This document shows, in pieces, positions 22,865 through 34,663 of a DNA stretch of 64,000 nt. The stretch spans positions 67,419,001-67,483,000 of the forward strand of contig BRKX01000003.1 of NCBI GenBank assembly GCA_026008535.1. Direction: 5' to 3'. A program made the translations under genes and the position numbers. The stretch is from Perilla frutescens. Its lineage: Eukaryota; Streptophyta; Magnoliopsida; Lamiales; Lamiaceae. The notes beneath the pieces are model-generated. The model was given only the letters and a program-made list of their open reading frames with translations, did no database searches and had not been told where the DNA came from. Every line of letters starts with the position of its first letter. Positions within the stretch are counted from its first letter, which is position 1.

Positions 22865-22965
22865 AAAAGAAAAGACTACACGAGTTTTCAGGGTTCGAAC
22901 CTGGATCAATTAGAACTTGCGTGACTTATATACAAAGCACAACCACTAAACTAAATACAAGCTTT
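22865..22965 (-). repeat. tRNA-derived SINE-like unit
   Basis: The minus strand carries TAGTTTAGTGG (22953-22943) and a very good B box, GGTTCGAACC (22901-22892), about 42 bp later. The pol III box layout is clear, but there is no acceptor stem or anticodon loop, so it is not a tRNA gene. Confidence 0.5.
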
Positions 22966-23056
22966 ACAATTTTTGGCGAGATATTTAATTTTAACCTTTC
23001 TTTTGCTAATAATTTTTATTTACGATTTTACCCCTGCGATTTTGCTTTAATACATG

Positions 23057-23076
23057 TATAGATAGATAGATAGATA
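23057..23076. repeat. GATA tetranucleotide microsatellite
   Basis: A short run of ATAG repeats; likely length-variable. Confidence 0.8.
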
Positions 23077-23152
23077 AAATTTATTATAATCATAAATAAC
23101 ATTTATTTTTACACTCCCACAATTTCATAAATCCTGAGATATTTTTTAAACA

Positions 23153-23524
23153 CCATTATTTATATCCCAAACTATTTCAATTTTCTCAAATCTATCACAA
23201 ACTAACATTTCTATCAATTAAATACCTAACTATTAAAAAACTAATCAAATCTATCTCCGATACATTTTTAGGCAAAAAATTACCTAACGCTTCAGCTAAA
23301 TATTTGGGTCTTCTTCTTATGTTGTAGCCAAATCGACCATATCTATGACATAAAATTTTTATTCTAATTTTTTTTTTTTTTTTTTTAAGATCTGATTTTT
23401 GCCTAAAAATGTATTCGGGGGATAGATTTGATTAATTTTTAATAGTTTAGGTATTTAATTCATAAAAATGTTAGTTTGAGATACATTTGAGAAAAATTGA
23501 AATAGTTTGAGATATAAATGATGG
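23153..23524. mobile_element. Long fold-back element, arms of about 125 bp
   Basis: The left arm from CCATTATTTATATCCCAAAC to about 23276 is the near-complete complement of the right arm from 23402 (CCTAAAAATGTATTC) to GATATAAATGATGG. The loop of about 125 bp carries a poly-T run. A transcript would form a long double-stranded hairpin. No TSD could be fixed; it may be a MITE. Confidence 0.75.
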
Positions 23525-23529
23525 TTTAG

Positions 23530-25883
23530 CCTTTTGATAATTAACGTCCATAAAAGTTTTCCTTTTGGCAATGTAACAAATTAATTGCTTATGTATACAA
23601 TTTAATTCCAAACATTTAGACATTTTAACATAAATTAATAGCCCAACATTTTCGATGAGAATGATTTTCCAATCGCTTTCAGACATCTCTAGCCTCGGTG
23701 AGCTATACAACTTATATAAATGAATTACATTTCTGAAAAAATTCATCAACCCGGATGACATTTTCTCGAAAACATTCAGTCATTTACGTTAAAACATCAT
23801 AACATTGGAAATTGTCTAACTATTAAAACATTGAGTTATTTATGTTAAAACGCCAGAATGCTGATAATTAAATTATAATTATTAAAATGCTGATTGTTTT
23901 TATTAAAACATTGACACGTGAGAGTTTAATTGTATAAGCCATATGTACGTATATATATATATATATATATAATATTGAGCAAATTTGTCATTCATATAAT
24001 ATTATATACTACTTGTGTATACATTCTTAACAAAAGAGAAATTATTTTCTTATAATGGGAGAATCGTGAAAACGTGTATATAGATAATGGTTGGTAACTA
24101 ATTAAGTATTAAAATGCAACTAGCTACTAGCTAGTGTATGGGCACATATATATTGCTAGCTGCTACCTAGTTATCGAATTTATTTCCCATCTCTCTTCGT
24201 CATCAATTACACATATACATTTAATGTTCTAACAAAAAGTATTTAGCCTTTTTTTTTTATATTAAATGGTGATATTTTATATTTTGATACTACTATGAGT
24301 AATGTATATATTTAAGGATATAACACTTTGGTAACAATAATAATATTTCAACATGAAAATAGTATGGCCAGCTGACATATATATTCATGTGATGTGCATT
24401 CGTACGAAAATTGTCAATCAATAAATTTAAGTGAAAATAGATGGAGATAAGATATTAGCCAATTATAGCAAGTCGTCGCAATGTACTATGTATAGCTATA
24501 GTCCCATTTCTCTCTATCCCCTATTAAATTTATTTATTTATTTTTCTTTCATTTTATTTTTTAGATTTTAATTTCTTAAGATTTAGTTATTACACAAGAT
24601 GTTGAATTAAGTGTTAAAAAATTAGAGAGCACTAAAAACACGTTTGCTTTTATTCATCTTTTATTTTTATTTGCACTTTTTTCCGTCATTCATCATCTAT
24701 TCAATCATATATATCATTACAATAGAACTCACCACGTTTAAATAAATATTCATCAACCCATCCATGCCTCACTAGATAACACATACATATTTATCTTTTC
24801 ATATCAATTGTGAATTCAAATTGAAAAATAAAATAAAAAATCAAACAAGTATTTTTTCAATTTCCAAACCTATAAATTAAAAATATCAACTCATTCATCA
24901 TTACAAAACTATTATATTTTTCAAAAAACCAATATGATGTATATTGAATTGGAAATACTTAAAATATGAAAATAAAACTAAACATCCCATTCACTGCATA
25001 CATATGTGGGCTTGGCAGTTATTGATGGATCAATGGGCCTAGGCCCAATATCTTAGACAAGTAGCACGTGACTAATTTTTCAGCCCGAAACATGGGCCGG
25101 GCTCGATGGAAAGATCTCATTGGGTCCAGCTTGGCTCCAAGGCCCAATTAAATTTTCATTATATTTTCATTACTGTAATACTTTTATATATTATATTTTT
25201 CTCATATTTATTTATTTATAATAAAAGAAAGGGACATTAAAATATTAAATATGTGATCGAGAATTCATAGGCCAATATATATTTAAAATCCATTAGGAAA
25301 CAAAATATAGAAGGGCCCACTTATATTAAATCATATCTTAAACTGAGTCAGTTAATTATGGATTATGTGTCGTCATTTTTTCATTTTTTTTTCTTTTCCT
25401 TTTCTATTTAGAAAAAAAAAACAAAATATAAAAAAAGTAGTATATTCACATATCAACAATCAATCACTTCGTAGTTTAATGGGAGACATGAATGGTGAAG
25501 AATTGATGTCCTACGATATTCTTGAGATGTTGAAGATGATTTTCCCCATTAATTTGTTTTATTTTTCTTTTTTAATGTTTACTATATGCTGTTAGAGAGG
25601 CTCATTATTTAGCGCAACACCATGTATTTATATAGTCAATTTGTGTGTAATGATATTTTTCATTCAAACTTTCATTGAATACGACTTGGCGTTTCGTTTT
25701 ACCACTCATTTTAATTTTTATGGTTTTAGTCTTTTATTTTTATTTTTAATAAAAATTAGAATGAAGTGATACTTATAGTAAACTTTTATTTTTAATATCT
25801 CATAGGAGTATATGAAATTAACACCACGTGATGAAATTTTAACCCCATTTATGTCTTCTGTCTGATATTTTATTTTTCAATAA
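23530..25883. other. Intergenic AT-rich region
   Basis: At 23780-23930 there is a degenerate 40-60 bp repeat built on TTAAAACATTGA; a related stretch lies at 38560-38690. There is a TA microsatellite at 23948-23970. A low-complexity plus-strand ORF at 25365-25595 shows no known motif. No gene is supported. Confidence 0.4.
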
Positions 25884-26376
25884 TGTAGAGATCTATTTTC
25901 GTTAAAGCCCAATAGTAAGGCCCATATCCGTCCAAAGGTCTCGAGGCCTAGCAAGATAAGTGCCGAAATCTAGAGTTCGGATTTGACGAGGGCGAGGATA
26001 TATAATAAAGGGCGAGCTTAGGCAGAGTTCGAACAAATGAGACCAGGTCAAAAGGGACGTTGGAAGATAAGTATGACTCAGTCAAAAACCCTTAAGGGGA
26101 TAAGAGGCTATCCCCGAAATATCGGAGAATCCCTTAAAAATCGGAAAGGAGTTGCGGCTTCATCCTATATAAATCGGAAAGGGGTGGAAAACAAGGGAAT
26201 TAAGCAATATCGAAATTACTAAGTAAGCTTCAACTAAACAAGGAATTCTGATATATTCGGTCATTCCTTCTTCGATTTCAATAAAATTCAACTTATTCTT
26301 TGACCTTATAAAATCTTATTGGTCGCCGAAGCCCCGAACCTATTACAAAAATAATTGTAGAAATTTGCCCTCTACA
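25884..26376 (+). mobile_element. Solo LTR, 493 bp, TSD AATAA
   Basis: It runs from TGTAGAGATC to CTCTACA with inverted ends TGTAGAG/CTCTACA, flanked by a perfect AATAA at 25879-25883 and 26377-26381. The same family as the 3' LTR at 7379-7855, in the same orientation: shared AAAGCCCAATA, GGCCCAT, GGAGAATCCCTTA and a TATATAA promoter-like motif. No internal region remains. Confidence 0.9.
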
Positions 26377-26381
26377 AATAA

Positions 26382-26915
26382 TAAGATAGATAATAGATCA
26401 ACTAAAGTTCAATTGCAATATATTTTCAACCAGCAAATTAATTACCTTCAACCATCGATATCTATTTTCAATATTTCCTTCAAATTAATTATATTAGAGT
26501 AAAATGCAATTTTAGCTCCGCAATTATAAGGCCAAATGGCCAATATTTTAGTCACGTAATTAATGAAGTGGTGAAGATATTTTCAAAAACTTTTGCGAAA
26601 TTTAAGTCATTTTGCCCTAATATTATTAATTTCGATCTAGAAATGTGAGGCTTCCAGCAACTTTTTTACAATTGATGGACGTCTTTATCATATTCAAAGT
26701 TGTGGAAATGTATAAAACTCGACAAAAGTAAATAGAAGATGGGAAAAAACGGCAAGTTTTAAAAGTAGGTAGTTTTTTAGGCAATTTGTACTAGTGCACA
26801 GCTACTCCCTAGCCTTAATCAGGTGGACAGTGTACCTTTTGCAATTTTATATTAAGTAAACGTCAACTCTATATCTTTCCCTATATGTATGTATATCGGA
26901 TTTGTTATTTATCGC
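26382..26915. other. Intergenic AT-rich region
   Basis: Includes TTTTAGGCAATTTGTACTAG and other unassigned sequence. No coding signal and no paired element ends were found. Confidence 0.35.
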
Positions 26916-26919
26916 ATAC

Positions 26920-28300
26920 AATTGTTTAATAATAATGGTACGACTACGAAATTGTTACTACGATTATTTTATATAGTTAATAATGTGCTATGATTTTTTT
27001 TGTAAAGTTAAAGAAGTGATACGATTATTTTTATGAAGTCAAGTCAATCAAATGCAACGATTATTTCTATCAAATACGATGATTATTATGTTGAAAAATG
27101 CCACTGCTCAAATGCTACGATTATTACTAAAAATGCTACGATTAATCCAGCATGCTCCGATTAACTTATAAAAATGCTACGATTAATTAAAAAATGCTAC
27201 GATTAATTCAACATGCTACGATTAACTTATAAAAATGCTACGATTAATTAAAAAATGCTATGATTATAACTAAAAATGCTACGATTACTTCAACATGCTA
27301 AGATTAACTTATAAAAATGCTACGATTAATTAAATAATGCTACAATTAGAAATTAAACATGCTACGATTAGAAATTAAACATGCTACGGATAAAAATGCT
27401 ACGATTGTTTGAATTTAATGAAGTCTTGTGTAAGAATCAGAAACCCCTGAACCCTACTAGCTTCATTAAATAAGCATCAGTGGGTAGATATGAATTGACC
27501 AAATTTACTGCAGGTTTTTATTGCTGTGTAAGAACGGTAGGTAATTTTTGTAAATAAATAGAGACCGATAGGGTTGCATGATACACACCACAAAATTTTA
27601 GCAAATAAGCAAGAGCAATAGGCCGAGAACAAAAAGTTGAGCAAGAAGTGTGCGGGAGGAATCATCAAGACAATTTCGTGCAAAGCATTCTCCATATTTT
27701 TCAAAGGTGCATTTTTATTTAATTAAGCATATATTTCAATTGAATTAATCGTAGTCGTCTTTCAATTAATCGTATGCATGATTTACTTGATTGTGGCATT
27801 TTTTGAATTGAACATCGAATTTCCTTTAGTTAGTGGTAGCATATGATTTCCATGTATTAAAAAAAAACAATCGTAGCATAGTTATGAATTAATCGTAGCA
27901 TTTTTTAAATTGGTCGGACATTTTTTTAAAATTAATCGTAGCATATTTTGTGTTAATCGTAGTATAGAAAATGAATTAATCGTAGCATTTTTTAAATTGT
28001 TCGGACTATATTTTAAATTAATCGTAGCATTTTTGTACTTAATCGTAGCAAATTTAATAATTTTTCGTACCACTATTTGAATTAATCGTAGCATTTTTAA
28101 CAATTGTATGTATTATTCTTAGCCTCTTAAATGGTTCGTACAATTTTTTTGGTTCGTACAATTTTTTAACATAGTCGTACCATTTTTTATTAATCATAGC
28201 ATGTTTAAAAAATTAATCGTAGCACATTAAGTAAATTATTCGTAACATTCTTTATTATTCGTAGCCATTCTTAACCATTCGTAATCGTAGCCATTTAAAA
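26920..28300. repeat. Two opposed arrays of a TGCTACGATTA short repeat
   Basis: From about 26935 to 27405 the motif ATGCTACGATTA recurs roughly every 18-24 bp, all in plus orientation, with three-monomer groups repeating about every 62 bp (for example around 27172 and 27234). From about 27740 to 28295 the complement TAATCGTAGCAT recurs in the opposite orientation. A unique spacer of about 330 bp separates them. The layout resembles fold-back elements whose long inverted repeats are made of short tandem repeats. No coding sequence, no TSD found; outer limits approximate. Confidence 0.75.
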
Positions 28301-28460
28301 TTAATTATTTGAATGCATGTAATATTACAATGTATATATGTAATTAATATTTTAATTATATATATTAAAATCGTAGCCGATTACAATGTTTAAGAGTAAT
28401 TACCATGTTTTTTTTTTAAATAATCGTTGCGCTTTTAAAATTAATCGTAGATATCTCTTA

Positions 28461-29401
28461 CTCAATCGTTTCATTATTTAGCCATGTTTTGTGCTAGTAA
28501 TTATTTCAGCTTCGTGTAATTGTTCGAAAATTGCATGTATTTTGCAATTATTTAAGTTTCATGCAATTATTTCGGATGTAAACGGAAAATATAGATATTT
28601 GATATGAAAAATTTTAATATTAATTAATGGACAAAAATTAATCAATTAAAGTCGATCCACCAAAATGGGTTCCAATAAATTAAAATTGGACAAAAATAAG
28701 TGATTACTATATTATATTATAAGGTTATTATTATTTTTATTATTATATATGTATATTATACATATATTATATTTAATATAGATGGTAACTATTATATTAT
28801 ATTATATTATATTATACGTATTATGATGTACACGGATATATATATATATATATTATGTATGCACTTATTATATAGAATATAAAATATAAAATATTATATA
28901 TGATAAAAAATGACAGAAATTTTATTATTAAAAAGAATTATTGCACAATTAATACAATTTATCTACATATAATCTTTATATATATAAGACTTACTATAAT
29001 TCTGGGCCCCATCAAATAGGATATTGTGTAAAGTGGTACAGATTGCCTAGAAAACTACCTAGTTTTAAATTTGACCTATCTACCACAATTTTCACTATAA
29101 TTTTGCCTAGAAAAATAGTTTTCCCTTCAAAGTTTTTATGTAAATATTTCAACAAAATCTCGAAACTTTTTTTTATGAGGATAGAATCCCGTAGAAAATC
29201 GATATTCAAAATTTTATTTATTTTAATATTCAATATACCACACGAGAAAAGTAAATCACACAAAATAACGTTCAATGGAGTCGACTAATAAGGCATAGGT
29301 GCCTAGGTGGGATCTTGAAATCTTTTTTTTTTTTTTTTTGTCTTTTAGTAGACTACATTAAGAAGGTTTTGGGTATTGCAAGTTTGCAACTCATTGTGAT
29401 G

Positions 29402-29437
<36 letters not shown>

Positions 29438-30397
29438 TTTTATTTATTTTCCTTAAGTTAGTTTAATTATATTGTGGACTTGGGCCATTTTTTGCAGTAT
29501 GATATTTTAGAGTTTTAGTAGTATAAATGGGTGGATATGTTTACTACTTTGTGTTCATTTTTTGGGTATTTTTAGGAATCAACGGATTTGTATTCTTGCG
29601 GTAGTCATAGAAATCAAATTCGTTCATAATGCTACGCTTCCATGCATATATCAGTTGTAGTTTAAGTTTAATAAAATTGTGATATTTACATGTAATTTGA
29701 CATTTTTGTGTTAATCTACGATATTATTGTTCATGTGTTGCATCACATTCGCAGAAAAACCTAAAGATACATAAGATAAGATACTTCCACACAATGAGCA
29801 AACATGAATAATGGAGGTGGCATGGGTAGCTAAAAATAAAAAAATAGTCCTCTAAAAAAATAAATAAATAGAAATAGTTATTAAATATCTTTTGGAATAT
29901 ATTTTTTTAATTTTCTTTTGGAATATTGTTGATGCTGAAAGAATCGTAATTGTTACGTTTGAGCATCATATATATCATCGCATCATATATATCATCGCAT
30001 CATATCATAGTCAATCATCCATGATAACATTAACCAAAATGATTAATTGAGAATCATTTTGTTATAAGAAATATATTCCAAAAAAAAAAACTTCATTTAT
30101 ATTGAATGCTATTATGTTAATGACAGCTTATTGTAAACTAATTATGAATCGAGATATATATGTTTGATTTATTGAGAGCTTGGAGTTGAACCCATAATAT
30201 AAATCTACTTAAGTAGTTGGATTTATGAACTATCATAATTATCATACTTGCAAACAATTAATAAGGCGCCATTTTTGCATCTACGATCATTAAATTCCTT
30301 CTCCTTTTTAAAATCGTTTTCTTTATATTTTTTATGTGAAAGTATAGATATTATAAGTTCTCCGACTATCAGAAATTGTAGTGGTCAAACTCACATT
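28461..30397. other. Intergenic AT-rich region
   Basis: Holds a TTATA repeat at 28790-28815, an AT microsatellite at 29406-29432 and a short ATATATCATCGCATC tandem repeat at 29965-30010. Overlapping AT-rich ORFs on both strands at 29012-29288 have no recognisable motif. No gene is supported. Confidence 0.4.
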
Positions 30398-30746
30398 AGA
30401 TCCTCTAGTCCAAAGTTATGTGTACCAACGATTGTGTATCAAATATTAAAATTATTAGTTTTTCTTCCATTTTTTCTTCAATTTAAATTTCTTTTTGGTA
30501 TAATATAATTTTACATTATTATTTAGAGTTTATTTCACCCAATTAGGGCATGTAATTATTTTTTTAGTTAATATAATTGATTTTTAAGATTGATTATTTC
30601 AAACTTAAGATATATATTTTAGAATTTTAATTTTTAACAAGGATTAGTTATAATATAATAAATTTTATTTTTATGAAAAAATATTAAAACTACACAAGTT
30701 TAATATTGGCATACGGATGAGACATACAATTTGGACTCGAGGATTT
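30398..30746. mobile_element. AT-rich MITE with AGATCCTCTAGT ends, copy 2
   Basis: Same family and orientation as 12910-13292: left end AGATCCTCTAGTCCAA, right end TTGGACTCGAGGATTT, and interior blocks ATTTTACATTATTATTTAG and TTAGTTATAATATAATAAAT. The right end has diverged by a few bases. Confidence 0.7.
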
Positions 30747-31094
30747 CTTCCGGGTCGAACTATATTAGAATTAATGTTATGTTAAAAAAAGTAGGTATAA
30801 TTTTCATTTTGAGTACTCTTGAAAAACTTATCATAATTGTTGTAAAAAAAAAACTTAATTATCATACTTAATAATGGCATGAGGAAAATCGGAAATATTA
30901 AATTAATTCTAGAATGATTGCGAGTCAAATCGGGTAGGTTGTGTTTTATAAGATCACGTTTGCATCACTAATTAATCACGATTTTTGACAAATTTTAAAT
31001 GAAATGACGATTTACTGGCCACCACTTTTTTTCGATATGATTGGCCGTCGCTCCATACATAATCAAATTTTATTTTATTTTTTGACAGCATACA

Positions 31095-31190
31095 TGTAGA
31101 TGTAGTTTAGTGGTATTCCTTACTCATATTAGGCTGAAAGATTGAAGTTCAATTCCCAATTTTCTCATTCCCAATTAAAAAATAAATTTA
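31095..31190 (+). repeat. tRNA-derived SINE-like unit
   Basis: A-box-like TAGTTTAGTGG at 31103-31113 and B-box-like GAAGTTCAATTCC at 31144-31156, with an A-rich tail after 31175. It ends next to the LINE fragment, which reads in the opposite direction. Confidence 0.4.
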
Positions 31191-31195
31191 ATGTG

Positions 31196-31402
31196 TCACT
31201 TCAATTCATAAAATAAGGTCAAGACATCCATAAAAAGAGAAGACTCAACCCAACAATAAAAACATTGAAAACCACGAGTAGCCCGAGCAAAACGATGTAC
31301 CACAAAATTGACTTTACGGTGAACTAAACTTAAAGAAATTTTTTTTTGTCCCGGAATGCAAAGAACAATAACAAGAAATGAAAGAACCAAATTTCTAACA
31401 CA

Positions 31403-31405
<3 letters not shown>
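31196..31405 (-). pseudogene. LINE RNase H domain C-terminal fragment
   Basis: Minus-strand reading gives SLSLVHRKVNFVVHRFARA and then WVESSLFMDVLTLF before a stop. This matches the end of the RNase H domain of plant L1-type non-LTR elements, where FVxRxxNxxAHxLAR precedes a Trp and a short hydrophobic tail. Everything upstream is lost in a TAA microsatellite. Confidence 0.55.

Positions 31406-31457
<52 letters not shown>
31405..31457. repeat. (TAA)n microsatellite
   Basis: About 17 uninterrupted TAA units; on the minus strand it produces a poly-Leu frame that is not coding. Confidence 0.9.
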
Positions 31458-31460
<3 letters not shown>

Positions 31461-31559
31461 GAAACAGTCATAAAATCATGCACAACACATTTGAAACAAA
31501 ATGACACATCTCCTAAAATGTGTGTATATTCATAATTATATAAAATTACAAACAAATTA

Positions 31560-33249
31560 AGTTATGCTTCTATCATCATTGATCACTGATATTGATCGGT
31601 TTAATTAATTTGATAGATTAATTTAACTCAAACCCTTTTCAACTTAAAAGAAAAAAAAAGGAGAAAATAGAAGGAAAAAAAAAGGTCTCTTAAACGTGTG
31701 GCTTTTTATAAATCGTACTAAAACGCGGCATGCAAAATTCAAAATAGGAAGATCATAGTATTCTTAAATTTTTTTCTATTTTGATATGACTTTAATAAAT
31801 TTAGGTTGTACTAGAGATTGCGCGCAATTCAAAATAGGGAAAGTGTTGTAAGTTTTCTATTTAAAGTGCCTTGCAATTCAAAATAGGAAAAATGAGCGGT
31901 CAAAAAACAGAAAAAAAAAAAAGGAAAATTGTGGTAGTTATCCTTTTCTTTTTTGAGTAGTGGCACACAATAAAGTATTTGGAACTATATAATATAATTG
32001 GACGATTTAAATTTTAAGGATACACCAAAGACTTCTAGACTAATGTATGCATAGTATTTTGTCAGTACAATTTACTTTTTATGTTTATATTTCATTAACT
32101 ATTATATTACACAAGAATTAAACTTACCCAACAATAATTACAAGTCTACAAGTTTCCCTCATAAAAAAAAAATCAAAATAATAATAAAAATAATTTTAAC
32201 CCAATCACGTTCGCGTTTTATTTTAATCTAACGCTAGAGTTCATTCTAGAATGTATAAATTGTGTATTGTTAAAAAATGACATAAATCATTAATAAAATG
32301 CTTTCCACGAAAGAGACACCTTCAACTTTTGGTAAATCTTGGCAAAATCTCAAGGTTTGTGAACTATTTGATAGATGGATATCTTACAATAAAATATTGC
32401 AAAAGAGTAGAAATTGCAATATATCTGACGGGATTAATTCATCATACGGATTCTTCCATCTGATTTTGATCTAAAAAAATGATATTTTTTAATAATAAAA
32501 ATGATACATTAATTTTCATGTCCTAATAATTACAAACATGTACAAACCATTTTTACTGATTCAAATAATTACAAAATTGCCACATTTTTTTTATGCAAAA
32601 TAAAAAAGAAATAATGATATTTTTCAATATTAATATAAATGATAATTGTAAGTATTAAAAATAATACTTTTTTCGAATCAAATAATTATGAAAAATTGAC
32701 CACATTTTTATATTGTCTGCGTTAAAAAACTTATTTGATAAATTTCGACCCGACAGAGTCTCTCACAATTTTTTAATCATTTTGTTCTGCTCAGAGTCTG
32801 CATGTGTTAGTTGGGTTATTTGATCACTAAGTGGGTGACAAAATCTTTAAATTAAAGATTTGTTTATTGTTTTTTTTTTGGGGAATTTATGTCTCACTAT
32901 TCCCTTTGTGAAAGAGATATCAAACTGTGATGGCGTGATATGGGTGACTATGCTGTTTCTATTGCTGTCGATTTTAATTAAGTATCCCTTTTTTTTAACT
33001 TAATTAAAATTAGTTTACTTCTTAAATTTCAATTTTAATGTGTTTTCAAATTTTTTTCTGTATCCAATTCTAATAGAGCTTATTTAGTAGTTTAAATCTA
33101 TTGTATGATTCGAGGATTATTGCAAAAAATAAGATTGTTTAGAGCACGCGGGTTATTTTATTATCATTATTATTTTTTCAATTCTCCATTACTTTATTAT
33201 CTCCCCTGCACAATATTTTGGACCATAAATAATCATAAATAAATTATTA
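31560..33249. other. Intergenic AT-rich region
   Basis: No coding signal, no element ends and no RNA gene recognised. GCAATTCAAAATAGG recurs three times between 31735 and 31885, a minor local repeat. Confidence 0.4.
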
Positions 33250-33780
33250 ATTTTAGATTATATTTTATTATCTATTTACATTACGTTATTAATTATGAAT
33301 TTTATCTAAATTAAGTTTTATATTTCTTGTCTTTCAAGTTTTTCACATATTATAAATAAATAGATTTAGATTGTTATGAGAGGAGTTGAAGTTTAATAAA
33401 AAAGTGTGATATTTAAGTGCAATTCGGTACTTTTGCGAGAATCAATGATATGGTTCTCTTGTGTTCTTCTGGATATTCTTGTTCTTCTGGGTATTCTTAG
33501 AATCAACGGATTATAAACGCAATCCAAAGTCAGTCTACGCTCCGTTCGTTGATCCTGCCTTACCGATTCATGTAGTTGAAGGTTCAATGGCTGTCAAGTT
33601 TCTCGCGGATTATAAATAGATAGATCTAGTTGTTATCAGAGGAGTTGAAGTTTAATAAAAAAAAAGTGATATTTAAGTTTTCAATTTAGTATTCTTGTGA
33701 AAATCAACGATATTGTTCTTTTGTGTTCTTCCGGGTATTCTTAGAATCAACAGATTATACATGCTTCTACCTGCATCAGT

Positions 33781-33794
33781 TGGTATTCAGAGTC
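33781..33794 (+). other. Primer-binding site, tRNA-Met type
   Basis: TGGTATTCAGAG directly follows the LTR end CTGCATCA. It differs from the initiator-Met tRNA complement TGGTATCAGAGC by one inserted base, so it is recognisable but probably decayed. Confidence 0.65.
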
Positions 33795-33822
33795 AGTCTA
33801 CGCTCCGTTCCTTGATCCTTTC

Positions 33823-34191
33823 ATGCCGATTCATGTAGTTGAAAATTTCATGGCTGTCAATATCTTCCATGGTTTGTTTTCTGTCAACTTTTCATTTTCA
33901 AACAATGTTGTCGACGATGGTTACGATGGTCAACCAATTTTTGATGAAGATGTGGATATCTTTTCTGACGAAATCCATCTTCTTGATGATTTGAGGTCCA
34001 TGGGTGGCGACTACGATGATCTTCTGATCTTTGGTGATAAGAAGTTGTTTGTGCCCTGTAACAATGTTGTGTTGATAATCTATGACTCTACCCTGGTTGC
34101 ACCAGGAGTGGATGTGCCACCGTCAATACAACTTTCTCGGGTGCATGATCATCTTTCACAGTTATTCGTGAGTGTCAATATATATATATAG
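33823..34191 (+). pseudogene. Internal ORF of the small LTR element, unknown product
   Basis: A 122-codon frame starts MPIHVVENFMAVNIFHGLF and becomes Asp-rich (DDGYDGQPIFDEDVDIF). I do not recognise a domain: no zinc knuckle, protease or RT motif. It could be what remains of a gag or a captured host fragment. A cryptic protein-coding function cannot be excluded but is unlikely. Confidence 0.3.
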
Positions 34192-34383
34192 AGGTTTCAT
34201 GTTTGTGTTTTCAAATAAGAAATATGTAGATTATTTGAGGAGTCATATATCAATGTATTATCTCAATTATGCATGTTCTGAGAATGCTGTTGCAGATCTT
34301 TTTGGCATGCTCTTCTGACTTCCAATTCGATGGCGAATCGTGTCAAATCTCGGGTGAATAATGGGGATATCAAGATTAGATCT

Positions 34384-34663
34384 TGATATCATATTTAGAT
34401 TATATTTTATATTTGATATCTATTTAGATTACATTATTAATTATGAATTTTATCTAAATTAGGTTTTATATTTTTTGTCTTCCAAGTTTCTCGCATATTA
34501 TAAATAGGTAGATTTAGATTATTATTAAGAGAGTTGAAGTTTAATAAAAAGTGTGATATTTAAATGCAATTCGATATTGTTGTGAGAATCAACGATATTG
34601 TTCTCTTGTGTTACTCCGGATATTCTCAGAATCAACGGATTATATACGCTTCTACCGGCATCA
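34384..34663 (+). repeat. 3' LTR (280 bp) of the small LTR element
   Basis: Starts TGATATCATATTTAG after a purine-rich AATAATGGGGATATC tract and ends GGCATCA. It matches the first LTR over most of its length (e.g. AATTATGAATTTTATCTAAA and GAGTTGAAGTTTAATAAAA). Confidence 0.7.

Larger units (their letters stand above)
33250..34663 (+). mobile_element. Small LTR retrotransposon concatemer (three LTR copies)
   Basis: Three copies of one LTR occur in the same direction: 33250-33515, 33598-33778 (left part missing) and 34384-34663. The second is followed by a primer-binding site at 33781. A short piece of the same post-LTR region (GTCAGTCTACGCTCCGTTC) also follows the first LTR. The order is therefore LTR, 75 bp of internal start, partial LTR, internal region, LTR. 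The internal region has no retroviral-type protein domain, so the element is non-autonomous and close to a TRIM. Confidence 0.75.

Noticed and set aside
22885..22965. Possible tRNA gene because of GGTTCGAACC
   Set aside because: No acceptor stem, D-arm or anticodon arm can be formed; a SINE-like unit explains it better.
26920..28300. CRISPR-like spaced repeats
   Set aside because: Plant nuclear DNA, variable spacing, degenerate repeats and orientation reversal; this is a transposon or satellite type structure.
29012..29288. Overlapping ORFs of 87 and 81 codons on opposite strands
   Set aside because: AT-rich composition without recognisable motif or promoter; chance frames are likely.
31196..31555. 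119-codon ORF as one protein
   Set aside because: Its middle is a poly-Leu run from a TAA microsatellite; only the C-terminal RNase H-like part is meaningful.
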